Of a stretch of 64,000 nt of DNA, positions 45,331 through 54,471 are shown piece after piece (the stretch's first letter is position 1; every line of letters starts with the position of its first letter). Source of the DNA: Ewingella sp049889095 (GTDB lineage Bacteria > Pseudomonadota > Gammaproteobacteria > Enterobacterales > Enterobacteriaceae); NCBI GenBank assembly GCA_049889095.1, contig JBLJFK010000012.1. One strand, written 5' to 3'. The notes beneath the pieces are model-generated. The model worked only from the letters and a program-made list of their open reading frames with translations. It was not told where the DNA came from and ran no database searches. The position numbers were made by a program, and so were the translations under genes.

Positions 45331-45357
45331 AAAACCCGGCTCCGGCCGGGTTTTTTA
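45331..45357 (+). terminator. rpmBG terminator
   Basis: CCCGGC-TCCG-GCCGGG with flanking A4 and T6 is a strong Rho-independent terminator before mutM. Confidence 0.94.
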
Positions 45358-45442
45358 TTGCCTGATTTCTGAGTATCCGTATTCTCGGGTACTGTAGCGG
45401 CTTCGCGCTTTGCGTCTTTCTTGATTTTCTTTAGGAGAAATT

Positions 45443-46252
45443 ATGCCTGAATTGCCTGAGGTGGAAACCAGCCGAAGAGGTATCGAGCCTTACCTTGCAG
45501 GACATACCATTGTTCATGCCATCGTGCGTAATTCCCGTTTGCGCTGGCCGGTTTCACCAGAAATCCTTGCCCTGAGCGACCAGCCGGTGATTAGCGTTCA
45601 GCGTCGGGCAAAGTATCTGCTGGTGGAATTGCACACCGGATGGATCATCATTCATCTCGGGATGTCAGGCAGTTTGCGGATGCTGCGTGAAGAGACCGAA
45701 GCAGGAAAACATGATCACGTCGATTTAGTTATGGAAAGCGGCTATGTGCTGCGTTATACCGATCCACGTCGTTTTGGCGCGTGGCTGTGGTGTGAGAATT
45801 TAGCGGCAAGCAGCGTGCTGGCACATCTTGGTCCAGAACCGCTGAGTGAAGATTTTTCTGCCGATTATTTGTTTGAGAAATCGCGCAACAAGAAATCGCC
45901 GGTCAAACCCTGGTTGATGGACAACAAAGTTGTGGTGGGTGTGGGGAATATCTACGCCAGTGAATCACTGTTTGTTGCCGGTATATCTCCCGCAAGACCC
46001 GTCAATCAACTGACACACCACGAAATGTCACTGTTGGTAGCTACCATTAAAGCCGTGCTCTTGCGCTCGATAGAACAGGGAGGTACCACGCTGCGTGATT
46101 TCCTTCAGTCTGATGGTAAGCCGGGTTACTTTGCGCAGGAGTTACAGGTTTATGGTCGTGCCGGAGAACCTTGTCGGGCTTGCGGAACGCCGATCTTGAG
46201 TCAAAAACAAGCTCAGCGGACCACCTTCTTCTGCCCTAAATGCCAGAGGTGA
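45443..46252 (+). CDS. mutM: formamidopyrimidine-DNA glycosylase
   Basis: MutM (Fpg) excises 8-oxoguanine and formamidopyrimidines and nicks the abasic site. It has 269 aa as in E. coli. The catalytic N-terminal Pro2-Glu3 lies in MPELPEVETSRRGIEP. The helix-two-turn-helix region contains NKVVVGVGNIYASE. The C-terminal zinc finger is CRACGTP, then CPKCQR. TTAGGAG precedes the ATG. It converges on coaD. Confidence 0.98.
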   Translation: MPELPEVETSRRGIEPYLAGHTIVHAIVRNSRLRWPVSPEILALSDQPVISVQRRAKYLLVELHTGWIIIHLGMSGSLRMLREETEAGKHDHVDLVMESGYVLRYTDPRRFGAWLWCENLAASSVLAHLGPEPLSEDFSADYLFEKSRNKKSPVKPWLMDNKVVVGVGNIYASESLFVAGISPARPVNQLTHHEMSLLVATIKAVLLRSIEQGGTTLRDFLQSDGKPGYFAQELQVYGRAGEPCRACGTPILSQKQAQRTTFFCPKCQR

Positions 46253-46264
46253 GTATGCGCAACG

Positions 46265-46750
46265 CTAGTCTCCAGCTATTTTTTTAAGTAATGCCTGAGT
46301 GATATTGTCTGGAAGGAAGGGTTTGATATCACCGCCGTGACGAGCTACTTCCTTCACCAGAGACGAAGAGATAAATGACCACTCTTTTGACGGCATCATG
46401 AACACGCTTTCCAGCGTCGGCATCAAATGTCGGTTCATATTAGCCAGTTGCATCTCATATTCGAAATCCGATACTGCCCGTAATCCTCTCACCAAAACTG
46501 TAGCATTGTTGTTTTTGGCAAAGGTGGCCATGAGGTCACTAAAGCCAATGACTTCAACGTTGCTAAGATGCGAGATGGCGACGGTGGCAAGTGCAACACG
46601 TTCGTCCAGTGAGAACAGCGGTTTTTTACTTGGGCTGGCGGCGACCGCCAGAATCACGTGATCAAACATCAGCGCTGCGCGGGTGACCAAATCCAAATGA
46701 CCATTAGTCATGGGGTCGAAGGTGCCAGGATAAATCGCTTTAGTGCTCAT
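46265..46750 (-). CDS. coaD: phosphopantetheine adenylyltransferase
   Basis: CoaD makes dephospho-CoA from 4'-phosphopantetheine and ATP. It has 161 aa (E. coli 159). The nucleotidyltransferase motif is YPGTFDPMTNGHLDL at the N-terminus and the second motif is SSLVKEVARHGGD. It lies six bases after waaE in the waaA-waaE-coaD group, the arrangement found in Klebsiella and Serratia. Confidence 0.97.
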   Translation of the reverse strand: MSTKAIYPGTFDPMTNGHLDLVTRAALMFDHVILAVAASPSKKPLFSLDERVALATVAISHLSNVEVIGFSDLMATFAKNNNATVLVRGLRAVSDFEYEMQLANMNRHLMPTLESVFMMPSKEWSFISSSLVKEVARHGGDIKPFLPDNITQALLKKIAGD

Positions 46751-46756
46751 TATTGC

Positions 46757-47527
46757 TCACTTCTGCAGTTGATGGCTCAGAGCCCACAGGGCGGCATATT
46801 TGTTAAAGGTATATTGTGCGTTGACCCCAGCAAGAATCAAACCTTGTTTCCCATCGAGAAAACCTGTCCGAAGTATCCACGTTTTGAAAAAAGCGCCAAG
46901 AGTATGGCTGATAATGGAGAAGAAGCTGCAACGGCGACCTTGCTGATGGCGCTGCTTTGCCCAGGCTTCGGCGTAATTAAGCTGTTTACGCTGGAAATCG
47001 AATAAGTTACAACAGGTTAGATGCAGCAGATCGCCTTTAAGCGGCACGATTTCAGCGGTGCCAATAGACAGTGACTCATGAACCAGATCGTCGTTATAGC
47101 GGAAATGTGTCGCATTGTATAAACGGTTTACACGATCAGGATACCAGCCGCTGTGGCGCATAAAACGGCCAAGGAACAGATTAAGCCGGCCCAGACTATA
47201 GACCCGGTTCTTATCTGCATTTTGCAATACTGATTCGATGGATTGCCGCAGTTCAGGTGAGACACGTTCGTCGGCATCGATCATCAAAATCACATCACCA
47301 GTGGCATAACGCTGAGCCAGTTGGCGCTGTTTACCAAAACCTTGCCAGTTGGTATTTTGATAGAATTTCGCGCCGAAGCGCCGCGAGATCTCTTCTGTTG
47401 CATCGGTGCTGCCGGAATCAAGTACGATAATCTCATCTGCCCAAGAGATCGAGCTTAGACAATCAGTCAGTAGCTCTGCTTCATTGCGCACGATGAGCAC
47501 GACTGAAAGACGTTTTTTATCAGTCAT
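46757..47527 (-). CDS. waaE: LPS core beta-1,4-glucosyltransferase WaaE
   Basis: This GT2-family enzyme (256 aa, also called KdtX) adds glucose to heptose I of the LPS inner core in Klebsiella and Serratia. The GT-A features are LIVRNEAELL near residue 12, the nucleotide-sugar region DEIIVLDSGSTDAT and the acidic DADERV. WYPDRVNRLY lies further on. Its start overlaps the waaA stop by one base. E. coli core types lack this gene between waaA and coaD. Confidence 0.92.
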   Translation of the reverse strand: MTDKKRLSVVLIVRNEAELLTDCLSSISWADEIIVLDSGSTDATEEISRRFGAKFYQNTNWQGFGKQRQLAQRYATGDVILMIDADERVSPELRQSIESVLQNADKNRVYSLGRLNLFLGRFMRHSGWYPDRVNRLYNATHFRYNDDLVHESLSIGTAEIVPLKGDLLHLTCCNLFDFQRKQLNYAEAWAKQRHQQGRRCSFFSIISHTLGAFFKTWILRTGFLDGKQGLILAGVNAQYTFNKYAALWALSHQLQK

Positions 47528-48804
47528 TATTGGCTCCGTTGCGGCAGATAAGGCTCCAGCAAATGCAGAAGGCGCTGCAATGCACCTTGATTCTGGCGCA
47601 GAACTTCAACGGCATGGCGGCCATAATAGAGTCGGTAATCTTCGTCAGTCAGCAAAGTGGAAATTTCTTTCACCAGCGACATGGTATCCGTGACGGTGAT
47701 CAGGCCATCGGCCTGCGCAAGTTTGGCACAAATATCTTTGAAGTTAATGGTATGCGGGCCCATCAGCACGGGAATAGCATGAGCAGCGGCTTCAAGTGGA
47801 TTATGCCCACCGCGTTCAACCAAGCTTCCACCAACAAATGCCAGATCGGCAATGCCATACAGCAGCATTAGCTCACCCATCGTGTCGCCGATAACCACCT
47901 GCGTTGCGGCAGAAGGGACTTCACCCGTGCTTCGTTGAATAAAGGTAAGGCCGGCTTTTTGTGTTAACTCACGCGCAACAGAGAAGCGTTCCGGATGACG
48001 TGGCACCAGAATCAGCAGTAAATTAGGATGGGTTCTTAGCAACATTTTATGCGCATCGAGAAGCAATGTCTCTTCACCATCGTGCGTGCTGGTTGCAATC
48101 CATACCTGGCGACGCGACGCCCACTGGCTACGCAGTGCAATGGCTTTTGCTGCCAGCTCCGGCGTGACGGATATATCAAATTTCAAACTGCCGGTGATCG
48201 CCAGTTGATTGCGTTTAAGGCCTAGCGCAATGAAGCGAGCGCCATCTTCTTCATTCTGAGCGGCGATCAAGGTGATGCGTTGCAAAATTTTACGAATGAA
48301 CTCACCAAGCTTTTTATACCCTTTGGCTGAACGTTCAGACAGGCGTGCGTTGGCAATCACTAAAGGAATTTTACGGTTATGTAATGCGCTTATCAGGTTA
48401 GGCCAAAGCTCGGTTTCCATAATAATAACCAGCTTAGGGTTAACTTGATCGAGAAAGCGGTTGACCGAGCCGACCAAGTCATAAGGCAGATAGACATGGT
48501 GTACGTCTTTGCCGAAGGCTGACTGCACACGTTCGGATCCCGTGGGGGTCATGGTCGTTACGGTGATGGGTAAATAAGGGTAGCGATGGCGAAGTGCTCG
48601 AACCAGCGGAATTGCCGCCAATGTTTCGCCAACCGAAACGGAGTGCAGCATGATACCGCCCGGAACGACCTTGCCTTTACAGAAGCCATAACGCTCAGCC
48701 CAGCGTTTACGATAGGCAGGAGATTTTCGGCTACGTAAAAGTAAACGGATCCAGATGAGAGGCTGAATAAGGTAAACTAATACCTGATATAAACGCAGTA
48801 ACAT
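47527..48804 (-). CDS. waaA: Kdo transferase
   Basis: WaaA (KdtA) transfers two Kdo residues from CMP-Kdo to lipid IVA at the inner membrane, essential for LPS. It has 425 aa as in E. coli, starting MLLRLYQVLVYLIQPLIW (membrane anchor). The GT30 hallmark ETELWPNLI lies near residue 128, and GDTMGELMLLYGIADLAFVGGSL is in the C-terminal domain (sub-motifs). It is transcribed away from an LPS GT9 gene. Confidence 0.97.
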   Translation of the reverse strand: MLLRLYQVLVYLIQPLIWIRLLLRSRKSPAYRKRWAERYGFCKGKVVPGGIMLHSVSVGETLAAIPLVRALRHRYPYLPITVTTMTPTGSERVQSAFGKDVHHVYLPYDLVGSVNRFLDQVNPKLVIIMETELWPNLISALHNRKIPLVIANARLSERSAKGYKKLGEFIRKILQRITLIAAQNEEDGARFIALGLKRNQLAITGSLKFDISVTPELAAKAIALRSQWASRRQVWIATSTHDGEETLLLDAHKMLLRTHPNLLLILVPRHPERFSVARELTQKAGLTFIQRSTGEVPSAATQVVIGDTMGELMLLYGIADLAFVGGSLVERGGHNPLEAAAHAIPVLMGPHTINFKDICAKLAQADGLITVTDTMSLVKEISTLLTDEDYRLYYGRHAVEVLRQNQGALQRLLHLLEPYLPQRSQ

Positions 48805-48927
48805 GCTTTAAAATTCATTTATATGGGGTATCAGGAATAGTATCATAACTGCGGGTGAAAGGCGCTAAACTTGCGCGATTTCTACGCTTGATAAGGGCAC
48901 AATGATGATATCGTCAACGGGAATAGA

Positions 48928-49941
48928 ATGAAAAACATACTGATTATTCGGCGGGACAATATTGGCGATTTAGTTTGTACAACGCCATTGATTGAAGGCG
49001 TGAAAAAAGTCTATCCGATGGCGAATGTTTATCTGCTCATTAATTCAGTTAGCCAGGATGTAATTAAGAATAATCCTTATATTTATCGAACTTATATTTA
49101 TAAAAAAGCCAAGCATCGAGCCAAAAGTCAAACAGTATTTGGGGTCTACCTTGAGCGTGCTATAATATTCCTTAAACTAAGGTCTATACACTTTGATGCT
49201 GCAATCCTGGCAAACCCAACTCCCTGTAAATACAGTTTGAGAATGGCAAAAATGGCCGGGGTGAAGAATATCATCGGCGCTGATTCTGGTATTAAAGGGA
49301 TCGCGTCTGCTTATACTGAGGCCGATTTTTCAGGTAAGCATCAGGTCGAAAAAACTTTTAGTTATTTGAAATCTATTAGCGACGATAATATATCCATTCC
49401 TGATGTTAATGTTTTTCCTACCAATGAAGAAGTTTTGACCGCAGAACATAAACGTGAAAAGCTATTACCGGGTTGTGATTATATCTTCGGTGTGCACATT
49501 AGCAGTCGCAGCCCTAAACGGCGCTGGTCAGTAGAGAATTATGCCGAAATTATTCGCAGAATGACCGCTGAAAACCGTTGCGGCGTTTTGATTTTCTGGT
49601 CACCTCAAGGGACCTTATCACCAGATGATGTTGGCGATCTGGCCCGTGCTGAACAGTTAAAAGCGTTATGTGGAAGCGATCGCGTTGCTTTATATCCTAC
49701 AGGCTCTGTACGTGAGTTAATCGGTGGCTTTGAACAGTGCAGCACGATACTTTGTAGTGATGGTGGGCAAATGCATCTGGCTTCTGCATTGCATAAAAAA
49801 TTGGTGGTGTTTTTCGGTGATACCGACAAAGAAGCCTGGCATCCGTGGTCAGGGAAATACAGGATATTACAGACCTCAACGGGGGAGTGTATGGATATTA
49901 CTGTCGATGAAGTCTGGCAGTCATTGTCAGAAATAAAATAA
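48928..49941 (+). CDS. glycosyltransferase family 9 protein (heptosyltransferase-like)
   Basis: This 337-aa GT9 protein starts MKNILIIRRDNIGDLVCTTP, the typical ADP-heptose transferase beginning. The C-terminal site is SDGGQMHLASALHKKLVVFFG. It probably adds a heptose or related sugar to the LPS core, but acceptor and donor are unknown. Its 5' half is AT-rich (many ATA and TTT codons). It lies alone on the plus strand between waaA and the wabH-like gene, where Klebsiella has no gene. Confidence 0.8.
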   Translation: MKNILIIRRDNIGDLVCTTPLIEGVKKVYPMANVYLLINSVSQDVIKNNPYIYRTYIYKKAKHRAKSQTVFGVYLERAIIFLKLRSIHFDAAILANPTPCKYSLRMAKMAGVKNIIGADSGIKGIASAYTEADFSGKHQVEKTFSYLKSISDDNISIPDVNVFPTNEEVLTAEHKREKLLPGCDYIFGVHISSRSPKRRWSVENYAEIIRRMTAENRCGVLIFWSPQGTLSPDDVGDLARAEQLKALCGSDRVALYPTGSVRELIGGFEQCSTILCSDGGQMHLASALHKKLVVFFGDTDKEAWHPWSGKYRILQTSTGECMDITVDEVWQSLSEIK

Positions 49942-49945
49942 CGTA

Positions 49946-49975
49946 AAGGCGGGTTGTCCGCCTTATCTATTATTT
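49946..49975. terminator. terminator between convergent GT9 and GT4 genes
   Basis: AAGGCGG-GTTGT-CCGCCTT is a 7-bp stem followed by a loosely T-rich stretch (ATCTATTATTTTTT). Confidence 0.7.
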
Positions 49976-51070
49976 TTTCGCAAGATTTTTATACTTCTCA
50001 CAAATATAACTAATTTCATATATTTTCAGTGAATTTTTATCAATCTCTGGTGGATTATCATATATATCGACAATTTTTTGACTAAGTGAATGAGTATCGA
50101 CGTCAGCAAGTCCCCGATTCATGCCTGTGTTCTTTAGTATTTCAACTGGCCCACCAGGGCAAGCCGTACTTACCACAGGAGTGCCACAAATTAATGCCTC
50201 CACAAGCACATTACCAAAGCCTTCACTGTCTGAACTTAAAATTAACTGCTTAGCATGTTTAATGTAAGGGAAGGGGTTTTCTTTAAAACCTGCAAAGATC
50301 ACGCGATCAGCAATATTTAAAGTTACAGCTAGTTTCTTGATTTTATTAACATAAGTATCATTCCCTGTACCAATTAATACGAGCGGTACTTGTAACTTTG
50401 TTTTTGCATAGGCTTCAAGTAGGCGGTCATGCCTTTTTTGTACATGGAAACGACCTACATGAAGTAGGTATTCCTGGTCAGCCATATCGCAAGGTTGATC
50501 AGCCATTGCTTCGATTTCAGCGATATTGAAAGGATTATTGATGACTTGTACATTACGCGGATTAGCCAATATATTTTCTTGTAAATCCACGCCTACGGCC
50601 TCAGAAACAGCAACCACTTTTTTTTGTTCATAGACGCTGGCCATTTTTCGCCGCTTATTCCAGCGATTTAACCCTTTGCGGTGGCCTAAATAGGTTGTCG
50701 AAAGAATGCCATGGATACAGAACCACAGACGGTCCGAAGAATAAATACTGCTTTTCATTACAATACGATCGGTCTTATGCAGATTAGATAAGATCAGGTC
50801 AAAGCGGCCTCGTTCGTTCTCAATTTCTAATACTGCTTTGTCCAGTTGTCTGCCTCTGCGCGAAAGTTCAGTCAGTTTCCGCCACGGAGTCCGTGAATTA
50901 TCGGCAACAACTTTATAGTTAAGTCCTTCAGGTATCGTGTAGTCACAGACATCGCGAAGTGAAATAAGAGTGACATCAACGCCTGAATTTTGCATACCCT
51001 GACATAGGGTTAGTACGACTTTCTCAGCCCCACCGCCCGGCAAACCATCAATAATAATTAAAATACGCAT
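49970..51070 (-). CDS. wabH: GT4 glycosyltransferase, WabH-like
   Basis: This 366-aa retaining glycosyltransferase has the N-terminal loop IDGLPGGGAEKVVLTL and, in the C-terminal donor domain, HVGRFHVQKRHDRLLEAY and SSDSEGFGNVLVEAL. In Klebsiella and Serratia WabH adds GlcNAc to galacturonic acid of the core, later deacetylated by WabN, and a wabN-like gene lies nearby. The symbol is by similarity and position. The start is ATG at 51070, since a TTG two codons earlier would overlap wabG. Confidence 0.68.
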   Translation of the reverse strand: MRILIIIDGLPGGGAEKVVLTLCQGMQNSGVDVTLISLRDVCDYTIPEGLNYKVVADNSRTPWRKLTELSRRGRQLDKAVLEIENERGRFDLILSNLHKTDRIVMKSSIYSSDRLWFCIHGILSTTYLGHRKGLNRWNKRRKMASVYEQKKVVAVSEAVGVDLQENILANPRNVQVINNPFNIAEIEAMADQPCDMADQEYLLHVGRFHVQKRHDRLLEAYAKTKLQVPLVLIGTGNDTYVNKIKKLAVTLNIADRVIFAGFKENPFPYIKHAKQLILSSDSEGFGNVLVEALICGTPVVSTACPGGPVEILKNTGMNRGLADVDTHSLSQKIVDIYDNPPEIDKNSLKIYEISYICEKYKNLAKK

Positions 51071-51072
51071 AG

Positions 51073-52200
51073 TCAATCCAATATTTTTTTGTAGAGGTTA
51101 ATAAGCTGTTCTGAAAGACGTGCTGGTGTTTCTTTCATAATTCTTGTCCTCGCAGCAAGTGACATGCCCGAATCAAATAATGAAGTTGGCAGGGCGCGAA
51201 TGGACTCCGCCAACGCTTTTATATCAAGGGCATCGCAGATGAATCCATTCTCGCCTTGTACAATAAACTCGGAACCGCCGCAGGTTGCGCTGGTAATAAC
51301 CGGTAAACCACAGGACATCGCTTCTAAAATAACGTTGGGGAACGGATCGTAAAGTGTCGGCAACAGTAAAGCATCGGCAGCCTGATAAAACGGCAGCGTG
51401 TGCTTTTGTACGCCGGCGAAGCGCACTCTGTCCACGCAGCCCAATGTGTTCGCCAGGGCACGATAGCGTTTTTCATCTTTGTCCTGGCCTACAACCAATA
51501 GCATACTTTCGGTCAATGCAGTCGCGCGGATAGCCGCTTCCAATCCTTTGCGTTCAAAACCTGAGCCTACAAAGATCATGCAGTGTGCAGACGGTGGAAT
51601 ATCAAACTGCTGGCGAAGTTGATGACGAAGACTCTCTGTAGCGGGTAAAAATTTCTGACTGTCGATGGCATTATAGATAACGGAGATTTTTTCGTCAGCC
51701 AAGCCAAAGTCTGCCATGATTTCATTTTTAATCATCTGTGCATTGCAAATGACAGCTTTAAGCTCAGGGGCTGCGTACATCTCCTGTTCTGCCCGCATAA
51801 CATAACGGTGGAAGCGATCGGCCATCAATAATTGACCGCGCCATTGTGGTAGTAAACGGCTTCGCTGCAATAGCCAATGGCGATGAACACCATCACCGGC
51901 GCGATAGATATCGCATCCTGCGATGCGCTCATGACTCTGAACGATATCGAATTTCTCTTTATTCCATATCTGACGTGCTGCGTTTGCAAAGCCTTGCTCA
52001 CGGCTTACCCGTCCCCATTTCATGGGATCGCAGAGATGAATATGCCAATTTGGATTGGTCTCACCCAGCCATTCGCGGGTAATGACATTTAAATCCAGAT
52101 CCTCACCCTCGAGCGCTTCCAGCGCCCGAGCGACAAAACGTTCAGCTCCACCATCTGGGCGGTATTTTTGGCGGACTAACGCCAGTCTAAAATGCTTCAT
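51073..52200 (-). CDS. wabG: GT4 glycosyltransferase, WabG-like
   Basis: This 375-aa enzyme starts MKHFRLALVRQKYRPDGGAE and carries FVGSGFERKGLEAAIRA and PTLYDPFPNVILEAMSCGLP, the GT4 donor-binding signature. Klebsiella WabG transfers galacturonic acid to heptose II, a change that replaces core phosphates with carboxylates. E. coli WaaG (glucosyl) is a relative, so specificity is inferred from the neighbours waaQ and wabH. It overlaps waaQ by four bases and is followed by wabH. Confidence 0.7.
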   Translation of the reverse strand: MKHFRLALVRQKYRPDGGAERFVARALEALEGEDLDLNVITREWLGETNPNWHIHLCDPMKWGRVSREQGFANAARQIWNKEKFDIVQSHERIAGCDIYRAGDGVHRHWLLQRSRLLPQWRGQLLMADRFHRYVMRAEQEMYAAPELKAVICNAQMIKNEIMADFGLADEKISVIYNAIDSQKFLPATESLRHQLRQQFDIPPSAHCMIFVGSGFERKGLEAAIRATALTESMLLVVGQDKDEKRYRALANTLGCVDRVRFAGVQKHTLPFYQAADALLLPTLYDPFPNVILEAMSCGLPVITSATCGGSEFIVQGENGFICDALDIKALAESIRALPTSLFDSGMSLAARTRIMKETPARLSEQLINLYKKILD

Positions 52201-53279
52201 GGCAATAATTGTCTCGCTGCATCAATAACCGGTTGAACAGGAATCGCATCCAGATAGCGCTCAGCGGTGTGAGTGTTAATAGCATCAGGGTCGGGTAGTT
52301 CGCAATAATTGCCGGCCCAGATAACCTGCCCAACGGCTTGCCACGGTGACCAGAAGGCCAGCTTCGAAGGGCCAAATAGTGCGACCAGCGGTGTTTTCAA
52401 TGCTGCAGCCATATGCATAGGCACTGAATCCACGCCGATGAATAAAGCAGCTCTGTCTATCAACGAGGCTAATTGTCGCAGCGTTAACTGTCCGGCTAAA
52501 GAATAAACATGTTCTTTGGGGCACAGGGCAAGTATTCGATCGACTATTTTCAACTCACTGTCAGCCGGTCCACTGGTGAGGATCACGCAGACGCCCTCGG
52601 CCTGCAGAGCAGTAATCACCTCAGCCATTTTTTCATCAGCCCAGCACTTAAATAACCATCGGGAAGTGGGCTGAACGACAACGAAATTGCGGTTTATGGC
52701 ACGATCGCTGAGGAGGTGTTCTACCTTTGATTGATCCTCAAGAGAATAGCTCATTGTCACCTGACTAATCTGCGGGCTGAGATGCAGAGGAGTGAGAATG
52801 GAGAGGTTCTGTTCTACGGTATGCAGTTCGTTGTGATTGGCAACATCAACTAAATGGGTATGGCAGTTTTGCCACAGCATGTTTTTTCGCTTGGGGAAAT
52901 CAAAACCAATCCTGACGGGCGCCCCTGTCAGTTTCGCCACTAAAGCACTTCGCCATTGATCGGCAAGATTGATCACCAGATCGTACTTGCGTGCCATAAG
53001 GCGTCTGATCAGCTTTTTTTCATGGCGCAGATGGGCAAGCGTGCCCTGTTTTTTCCAGGTGCGATCAATCGTGAAAAGTGTGGTCAATGAAGTATTACTT
53101 GCCAACATTTCCCTGGTCTCTAGGTACATCAACATATCTAATTCTGCGTCGGGATAGTGTTGTTTCAACGTACTGATGACCGGCGTTGTCAGCAACATGT
53201 CGCCGTGATGTCTCAGCTTAATGATCAGAATACGCCGGGGGCGCGCAATGGTTTTAAGGGCTGTGGCGTTTGTCATCAT
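52197..53279 (-). CDS. waaQ: LPS heptosyltransferase III (WaaQ)
   Basis: WaaQ adds the branching heptose III to heptose II of the inner core. It has 360 aa and the GT9 motif ILIIKLRHHGDMLLTTPVIS near residue 20. The acceptor/donor region is FIGVDSVPMHMAAALKTPLVALFGPS. It heads the waaQ-wabG-wabH operon. I found no ops/JUMPstart sequence (GGCGGTAG) in the 226 bases upstream. It is divergent from the deacetylase gene. Confidence 0.88.
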   Translation of the reverse strand: MMTNATALKTIARPRRILIIKLRHHGDMLLTTPVISTLKQHYPDAELDMLMYLETREMLASNTSLTTLFTIDRTWKKQGTLAHLRHEKKLIRRLMARKYDLVINLADQWRSALVAKLTGAPVRIGFDFPKRKNMLWQNCHTHLVDVANHNELHTVEQNLSILTPLHLSPQISQVTMSYSLEDQSKVEHLLSDRAINRNFVVVQPTSRWLFKCWADEKMAEVITALQAEGVCVILTSGPADSELKIVDRILALCPKEHVYSLAGQLTLRQLASLIDRAALFIGVDSVPMHMAAALKTPLVALFGPSKLAFWSPWQAVGQVIWAGNYCELPDPDAINTHTAERYLDAIPVQPVIDAARQLLP

Positions 53280-53505
53280 TCATCACTATCTGAGAAATCA
53301 AGCCCTGATTCTAAAGGAGCGTAGGGGATGTGGCTATACTTCGACGCCTTTCTTGCCTTGTGCGGTGAAATACCAAAGAATAGGCAACAAACGGTGTAAC
53401 ACGTTGTCCAATCCGTTTCCTGCCTTCATCCGCGTGATGAGCATCTATATTATGTAAATCGGTAACGGGCAGTTGAACCTAATGAGTCTCAATCAGGCAC
53501 GCTTT

Positions 53506-54471
53506 ATGACAAAACCCGCATTTATCATCACTATTGATACCGAAGGTGACAATCTTTGGCAGAATCACCAGCAGATCCTGACAGAAAACACGCGTTTTTT
53601 GCCAAGGTTTCAGACGCTCTGCGAAACGTATGGTTTCAAACCGGTTTATCTCACTAATTATGAGATGGCGAGCGATGGCCAATACGTTGAGTTTGCTCGT
53701 GATGTGATAGCCCGTGGGCAGGGTGAAGTGGGGATGCACCTTCACGCCTGGAATAATCCACCTCTTTCGCCGTTGACTGAGGATGATTGGCGTCATAAAC
53801 CTTATCTGATTGAGTTTCCCAGGGATCAAATACGCGCAAAGTTCGAATATATGACCCGGCTTCTGGAAGATACATTCCAGACTAAAATGTTAAGCCATCG
53901 TGCCGGTCGCTGGGCGCTTAATGAGTATTATGTCTCCCTGTTACTGGAGTTTGGATATCAGGTCGACTGTTCCGTTACGCCTAAAGTTAACTGGCAGTCC
54001 TCTCCCGGCGCACCTCATGGAAATGGGGGGACGGATTATCGTTATTTCCCGTCAAACTCTTATTTTATCGATCCCGACAATATCGCCCAGCCAGGTAACT
54101 CTTCACTGCTTGAAGTACCGATGAGCATTCAGTACAAATATCCCGGCTGGATAAACGGCCTGAAACAGAGCGTAAATACCCTGCGAGGTAAGAGCCGACC
54201 TCACTCTGTGCACTGGTTGCGTCCTTCGGGAGGTAATGCAGAAAATATGCAGAAGGTGGCAGAAAAAAGCCTGGCAACAGGTCATGATTTTGTAGAATTT
54301 ATGCTGCACTCTTCCGAATTCATGCCTGGAGGAAGCCCAACGTTCAAAACGAAGAAGGATATTGAAGGACTGTATCGTGATTTGGAACGCCTATTTAAAT
54401 GGCTTAGTGAGCGAACTGTCGGCATGACATTGGCTGAATATTATCAGAAGAAAGTGGAACAAGATGTCTAA
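53506..54471 (+). CDS. wabN: LPS core deacetylase, WabN-like
   Basis: This is a polysaccharide-deacetylase-fold protein of about 321 aa. The metal/catalytic residues lie in IITIDTEGDNLW, VGMHLHAWN and MLSHRAGRW. HDFVEFMLHSSEFMPGGSP is near the C-terminus. In Klebsiella WabN removes the acetyl from the GlcNAc placed by WabH, giving core GlcN. The start is uncertain: ATG at 53506 suits the conserved N-terminus, while ATG 53482 or TTG 53473 would add 8-11 residues. The next gene overlaps it by eight bases. Confidence 0.72.
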   Translation: MTKPAFIITIDTEGDNLWQNHQQILTENTRFLPRFQTLCETYGFKPVYLTNYEMASDGQYVEFARDVIARGQGEVGMHLHAWNNPPLSPLTEDDWRHKPYLIEFPRDQIRAKFEYMTRLLEDTFQTKMLSHRAGRWALNEYYVSLLLEFGYQVDCSVTPKVNWQSSPGAPHGNGGTDYRYFPSNSYFIDPDNIAQPGNSSLLEVPMSIQYKYPGWINGLKQSVNTLRGKSRPHSVHWLRPSGGNAENMQKVAEKSLATGHDFVEFMLHSSEFMPGGSPTFKTKKDIEGLYRDLERLFKWLSERTVGMTLAEYYQKKVEQDV

